NCBI GenBank assembly: GCA_035578005.1
Contig: DATJYK010000243.1
Coordinates: 1 to 64,000, forward strand
Direction of reading: 5' to 3'
DNA: 64,000 nt
Origin: Gp13-AA77 sp035578005
Lineage (GTDB): Bacteria; Acidobacteriota; Terriglobia; UBA7540
In this document: piece by piece, positions 60,424-64,000 of the stretch
How positions within the stretch are numbered: position 1 is the stretch's first letter
Layout: each line of letters begins with the position of its first letter
The notes under the pieces: model-generated
What the model was told of the DNA's origin: nothing
What the model saw: the letters and a program-made list of their open reading frames with translations, nothing else
Databases searched by the model: none
Position numbers and translations under genes: made by a program

Positions 60424-62210
60424 AGATGACTTTCGCCTGCGTTTACATCACGACCTTTCCTGTTCAGGCGGTGGTGCGCCTCGAACCGGAGCTTCGTGAG
60501 CGAGCCGTGATCATCGTGGAGCCGGAGCCGCCGCCTTCGCGAGTGTTCGCCTTGAACGAAGCAGCGCGAAGGGCCGGAGCGGAGTGCGGCATGAGCCAGG
60601 TGGAGGCAGCCGGTTTCAAGGGAGTGGAAGTGCGGCGACGATCGCAGGCTGCGGAAGCGTCGGCGCATGCGGCGCTGTTGGATTTGGCGCGATCTTTTTC
60701 GCCGCGCTTTGAGAACGTGGCAATGGATACGGTGGTGCTCGATCTGGCCGGCCTCGAGGCTCTTCTGGGCACAGCCGAGGCGATCGCCCAACAATTCGTG
60801 GAGCGCGCACGAAAGTTGGGGCTCGATGCGAACGTCGCCTTGGCGCCCAATCCCGATGCCGCGCGCCTGGCCGCTCGCGGCTGGGCGGGAATCACACTGA
60901 TTGGCGAAGGTGAGGAAGCGCGTCGGCTGAGTGATCTGCCCGTCGAGGTCCTTGACCCTCCGCTCGAAATGCAGGAGACGCTCGAACGCTGGGGAATTCG
61001 CACCTTTGGAGCGTTGGCCGCACTTCCATCTGCTGAACTTTCCGAACGGCTGGGACAGGAAGGAATCCGCTTGCAGCGGCTTGCCCGCGGCGGCGCTTTG
61101 CGAGCTTTGGTTCCCGCTGAAGAGCCGCTTCATTTTGAGGAAGCCATGGATCTTGACTATCCCGTGGCGGAGATCGAACCGCTGGCGTTCATTCTGGGAA
61201 GGCTCCTCAACCAACTCTGCGCCCGCCTGGCGGCGCGCGGGCGGGCCACGCAGGAACTGCGACTGGTGTTGGGCTTGGAAGGTGGGCACGAAGACAGTCA
61301 GGTGAAAGATCGAAATCCGAAATCCGAAATTCGAAACTCGACAATCGAAGGTGATCCACGAGTTACGATTTTCGAGTTTCGATTTTCGCCCCCCGAATCC
61401 CGAGCTTTACGTCTGCCCATCCCCACGCAGGATTCCCGATTGCTTCTGAAGCTATGGCTGCTTGAACTGGAAGCGCATCCGCCTTCGGCGCCGGTCTTGA
61501 AAGTAGCGATCACGGCCGAACCTACTTGGCCGCGCGTGGCGCAAGGCGATCTTTTTCTTCCTCGCGCACCCGATCCGCAAAAACTGGAGCTGACGCTCGC
61601 CCGTCTCAGAGGCGTGGTGGGCGAAGACAAAACAGGATCGCCGGAATTGCTGGATACTCATCGGCCGGATGCGTTTCGGATGCGACAGTTCGGGATGCTG
61701 TCTGCGGAACCCGCGAAGAGTCGCAGGTCAAAAGTTGAAGGTCAAAAGTCGAAAGTCCACAGTCGACAGTTGACAGTTGACAGTCGAAAGTCAAAGGTAA
61801 GAGCCAAGTTTGTTTTCGACTCTCACGATTCAACATTTAATTCCCGAACCCCGAACCCCGAATCCCGAACCCCGGTACTGCTCCGCCTTTTCCGGCCTCC
61901 ACTTGCGGTCAGCGTCGAAGTGCAGGCTGGTCATCTCGTCAGGGTTGATTCAACCCAAGTACATGGACGTGTGGTGTCGATTGCCGGTCCTTGGCGCACA
62001 TCGGGTGCTTGGTGGACTGACGATTCGTGGGAGCACGATGAGTGGGATGCGGAGATCGCGGTTGTCAGTCGTCGGTTGTCGGTTGTGAGTTACTCGCAGC
62101 ACTTGAGAAAAGTCGAAGGTCGAAAGTTAAAAGTCGAAAGAGTTTACTGCTATCGCCTCTATCGCGATTTGACGAACGGCCATTGGTTCGTGGGCGGCGT
62201 GTATGACTGA
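60420..62210 (+). CDS. imuB: ImuB, catalytically inactive Y-family polymerase homologue
   Basis: 596 residues from ATG 60420, overlapping imuA by 4 bp. The Y-family fold is clear (FACVYITTFPVQAVVRLEPE, RVFALNEAARRAGAECGMSQ, AMDTVVLDLAGLEALLG, LPSAELSERLGQEGIRLQRL). The catalytic acidic residue near the N-terminus is absent (VYITTFP), as in other ImuB proteins. ImuB acts as the beta-clamp-binding hub joining ImuA and DnaE2. Three heptamer-derived insertions lie at about residues 297-330, 436-486 and 548-575. Between them conserved ImuB blocks continue in frame (VLKVAITAEPTWPRVAQGDL, ELLDTHRPDAFRM, YRLYRDLTNGHWFVGGVYD). Confidence 0.9.
   Translation: MKMTFACVYITTFPVQAVVRLEPELRERAVIIVEPEPPPSRVFALNEAARRAGAECGMSQVEAAGFKGVEVRRRSQAAEASAHAALLDLARSFSPRFENVAMDTVVLDLAGLEALLGTAEAIAQQFVERARKLGLDANVALAPNPDAARLAARGWAGITLIGEGEEARRLSDLPVEVLDPPLEMQETLERWGIRTFGALAALPSAELSERLGQEGIRLQRLARGGALRALVPAEEPLHFEEAMDLDYPVAEIEPLAFILGRLLNQLCARLAARGRATQELRLVLGLEGGHEDSQVKDRNPKSEIRNSTIEGDPRVTIFEFRFSPPESRALRLPIPTQDSRLLLKLWLLELEAHPPSAPVLKVAITAEPTWPRVAQGDLFLPRAPDPQKLELTLARLRGVVGEDKTGSPELLDTHRPDAFRMRQFGMLSAEPAKSRRSKVEGQKSKVHSRQLTVDSRKSKVRAKFVFDSHDSTFNSRTPNPESRTPVLLRLFRPPLAVSVEVQAGHLVRVDSTQVHGRVVSIAGPWRTSGAWWTDDSWEHDEWDAEIAVVSRRLSVVSYSQHLRKVEGRKLKVERVYCYRLYRDLTNGHWFVGGVYD
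61308..61410 (+). repeat. Heptamer array inside imuB (first)
   Basis: gatcgaaatccgaaatccga and related units (ttcgaaactcgacaatcgaa), about 100 bp. It interrupts the loop between LRLVLGLEGG and the next conserved strand. The encoded insertion is basic and polar. Confidence 0.85.
61725..61876 (+). repeat. Heptamer array inside imuB (second)
   Basis: aggtcaaaagttgaaggtca, then cagtcgacagttgacagttg, then cccgaaccccgaaccccgaa: three 7-nt families in succession over about 150 bp, all kept in frame, between DAFRM and the conserved LLRLFRPPLAVSV. Confidence 0.88.
62061..62145 (+). repeat. Heptamer array inside imuB (third)
   Basis: gttgtcagtcgtcggttgtc, and aaagtcgaaggtcgaaagtt after 62109, between DEWDAEI and YCYRLYRD of the C-terminal domain. 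Confidence 0.82.
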
Positions 62211-62240
62211 GTTTGGCAGCAACCACGAATCACGGAGAGT

Positions 62241-62282
62241 TAATGCTTGTCACTAACCACTAACCCCTAATCACTAACCCCT
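62241..62282. repeat. Heptamer tandem repeat between imuB and dnaE2
   Basis: cactaaccactaacccctaa and following units: five 7-nt words ending 9 bp before the dnaE2 ATG. No ribosome binding site is visible ahead of that ATG, so translation may depend on coupling or on an unusual leader. Confidence 0.8.
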
Positions 62283-62290
62283 GCTTTTCT

Positions 62291-64000
62291 ATGTACGTCG
62301 AACTCCACGCACGCTCTGCCTTCAGCTTTCTTGAAGGCGCTTCGCTTCCGGAAGATCTTGTCGCGCGGGCGAAGGAGCTTGGCCTTGAGGCGGTCGCTTT
62401 GCTCGACCGTGATGGTGTCTACGGAGCACCGCGCTTTTACGCCGCTGCCCAAAAATCCGGGCTTCGCGCTCATGTCGGTGCTGAGATCACCTCGACAGAA
62501 GGTTTTCGTTATCCGCTGTTGGTGGCCAGCCGCACGGGATATCAGAACCTTTGCCGACTGATCACACGCATGAAAATGCGCGCTCCGAAAGGTGAAGGCG
62601 CGGTAACTGAGGATGACTTGGCTGAGCATGCTGAAGGATTGATCTGTTTGACTGGTGGCGAAGAAGGACCTTGTGGCGGGGCTCGGGACTCGGGATTCGT
62701 AGCTCGGGGTTCGGGGTTCGGGATTCGGGGTTCGGGAAATCGAAAATTGGAAATTGCAGATCACAAATCGGCAGAATTGGGAATTGCAGATCACGAATCG
62801 AAAGAGTTTGAAATTGCGGGTCATAAATTCGAACTATTCGAACGCCGAACATCGAACACCGAACACCGAATCCCGAACCCCGGATCCCGAGTCCCGAATC
62901 CCGAGTCCCGGGTGAAGCGCCTCATCGAAATCTTTGGCCGCGAAAACGTTTACGTGGAGCTGCAACGGCATTTTGACCGGCGCGAGGAGGCGCGCAATCA
63001 GGCAGCCGTGCAAGTGGCGCGCGAGCTTAAGCTACCGCTCGTCGCCACCAACGGAGTGAGTTTCAGCACGTCTGCTGAACGCCAAGTGGCAGACGTTTTT
63101 ACCGCGCTCCGGCACCATCGCACGCTCGAAACCGCCGGCCGTTTGCTCACATCGAACGCCGAGCGTCATTTGAAGCCGCCCGAGGAGATGGCGCGGTTGT
63201 TTGCAGATCTGCCCGAAGCTTTCGCCAATACTCTGGAGCTTTCTTCGCGGCTCGAATTCACGCTTCGCGACCTCGGTTACAAATTTCCTCCATATCCCGT
63301 TCCCGAGGGCGAAACCCAAGTCTCTTTTCTCCGCCGGTGCACGGCCGAAGGAGCAATCGGCCGCTACGGGCATGGGAACGAACGCGCCGCAAAGCAGCTT
63401 GAACGCGAACTGGCGCTGATCGAAAAGCTCCACCTCGAAGGCTACTTCCTGATTGTCTGGGACATCGTGCGCTATTGCCGCGAACAGGGAATCCTGGTGC
63501 AGGGGCGCGGCTCGGCCGCGAACAGCGCCGTTTGCTACGCGCTCGGCATCACCGCCGTTGATCCGGTCAAAATGGATCTGCTTTTCGAGCGATTCCTTTC
63601 CGAAGAGCGCGGCGAGTGGCCGGACATCGATCTCGACCTGCCCTCTGGCGATCAGCGCGAACGCGCCATCCAGTACGTTTACGAACGCTACGGGCAGCGC
63701 GGAGCGGCCATGACGGCGAACGTCATCACTTATCGGGGCCGATCGGCGGCGCGGGAAGTCGGCAAGGTGCTGGGATTTGATGCCGAGACGTTGGGCCGCC
63801 TCACCAGCTTGGTGAGCGCCTGGGAATATCGCGACGCTAGCGACACGCTAGAGCGCCACTTTCGCGACGCCGGATTCGACCTTAAGCAGCCGCGCATCCG
63901 CAAGTTCCTGGACCTCACCGTGGCCATTCAGGATTTGCCGCGTCACCTGGGCCAGCACTCGGGAGGCCTTGTGGTGTGCCAGGGGCAGCTTGATGCTGTG
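62291..64000 (+). CDS. dnaE2: Error-prone DNA polymerase DnaE2 (partial, runs off the window)
   Basis: 570 codons are present and the frame is open to the window end; full DnaE2 has about 1050 residues. The PHP domain (ELHARSAFSFLEGASLPEDL, VALLDRDGVYGAPRFY, GLICLTGGEEGP) is followed by a heptamer-derived stretch (about residues 133-208). Then the PHP end (FGRENVYVELQRHFDRREE) and the palm begin (QGRGSAANSAVCYALGI; catalytic Asp445 and Asp447 in EWPDIDLD). QDLPRHLGQHSGGLVV is near the end. It makes mutagenic bypass DNA with ImuA/ImuB. Normal DnaE2 has only a short linker at the inserted position. Confidence 0.93.
   Translation, partial: MYVELHARSAFSFLEGASLPEDLVARAKELGLEAVALLDRDGVYGAPRFYAAAQKSGLRAHVGAEITSTEGFRYPLLVASRTGYQNLCRLITRMKMRAPKGEGAVTEDDLAEHAEGLICLTGGEEGPCGGARDSGFVARGSGFGIRGSGNRKLEIADHKSAELGIADHESKEFEIAGHKFELFERRTSNTEHRIPNPGSRVPNPESRVKRLIEIFGRENVYVELQRHFDRREEARNQAAVQVARELKLPLVATNGVSFSTSAERQVADVFTALRHHRTLETAGRLLTSNAERHLKPPEEMARLFADLPEAFANTLELSSRLEFTLRDLGYKFPPYPVPEGETQVSFLRRCTAEGAIGRYGHGNERAAKQLERELALIEKLHLEGYFLIVWDIVRYCREQGILVQGRGSAANSAVCYALGITAVDPVKMDLLFERFLSEERGEWPDIDLDLPSGDQRERAIQYVYERYGQRGAAMTANVITYRGRSAAREVGKVLGFDAETLGRLTSLVSAWEYRDASDTLERHFRDAGFDLKQPRIRKFLDLTVAIQDLPRHLGQHSGGLVVCQGQLDAV
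62685..62912 (+). repeat. Heptamer array inside dnaE2
   Basis: About 225 bp: ggggttcgggattcggggtt, then cgaaaattggaaattgcaga with an approximately 45-bp repeat of gcagatcacaaatcg/gcagatcacgaatcg, then cgaaccccggatcccgagtc. It sits between the LTGGEEGP motif and RLIEIFGRENVYVEL and leaves the reading frame intact. Confidence 0.9.

Noticed and set aside
1..64000. tRNA-Sec (selC) or Sec synthesis genes near the two selenoprotein genes
   Set aside because: Looked for by eye in the intergenic regions; no long-variable-arm tRNA or selA/selB/selD homologue was recognised, though a covariance search would be more reliable.

Overview
The window looks like a chromosomal segment of a high-GC acidobacterium (Acidobacteriota). 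This is inferred from the gene families rather than from a marker gene: two secreted tricorn-type proteases, a large SBBP/choice-of-anchor-D surface protein, a MoxR/DUF58/BatA/VWA/DUF4175 cluster with a DUF4159 gene beside it, a TonB-like proline-rich protein, and an imuA-imuB-dnaE2 mutasome. No rRNA, tRNA or CRISPR array was recognised.

Layout. 0.6-3.2 kb: deoxynucleoside kinase, panB, panC (pantothenate). 3.4-9.0 kb: tricorn protease, a peroxiredoxin with an in-frame UGA at its peroxidatic position, gatB and a small membrane protein. 9.2-15.9 kb: coiled-coil protein, ArsB/SLC13-type permease, small membrane or secreted proteins, a CsoR-type repressor, a decayed RAYT-like element, a truncated Pal gene and a DUF4159 gene, with many palindromic repeats. 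15.9-17.7 kb: a restriction-modification pair with a PaeR7I/XhoI-like endonuclease. 17.7-31.3 kb (minus strand): seven-gene Bat/MoxR-type operon (VWA, caspase-like, TPR metallopeptidase, MoxR, DUF58, BatA-VWA, DUF4175). 31.7-37.7 kb: HAD phosphatase and a selenocysteine formate dehydrogenase whose alpha subunit is split and permuted over two genes flanking a NuoE-NuoF fusion. 38.9-51.6 kb: SBBP protein, beta-barrel protein, TonB-like protein, di-haem cytochrome c, second tricorn protease, ICMT-like methyltransferase. 51.7-56.4 kb: accessory island with a PIN toxin-antitoxin pair, frameshifted DUF6978/DUF1828 genes, an HNH nuclease pair, and a retropepsin-like protease with a partial duplicate. 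56.5-64.0 kb: Gfo/Idh/MocA oxidoreductase, aspartate aminotransferase, imuA, imuB and dnaE2 (runs off the end).

Three points stand out. First, two genes are readable only if UGA encodes selenocysteine: the peroxiredoxin (UGA at 7056-7058) and formate dehydrogenase (UGA at 33203-33205). The second has an apical GGUCU hairpin at the same spacing as in E. coli fdhF. The organism therefore should carry SelA/SelB/SelD/tRNA-Sec elsewhere. Second, degenerate heptanucleotide tandem repeats (units such as gaaattc, gtcgaaa, gaacccc, cactaac, gatgaac) occur between genes and, strikingly, as about six in-frame insertions inside all three mutasome genes, and they form the C-terminal tail of the aminotransferase. 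Third, several other dispersed repeat families are present, including a module made of ggttcgtttta tandem units plus a C6G6 palindrome.

Start codons were chosen from Shine-Dalgarno spacing, overlaps with neighbours and family N-termini. Several obvious longer readings begin inside repeats and were shortened.
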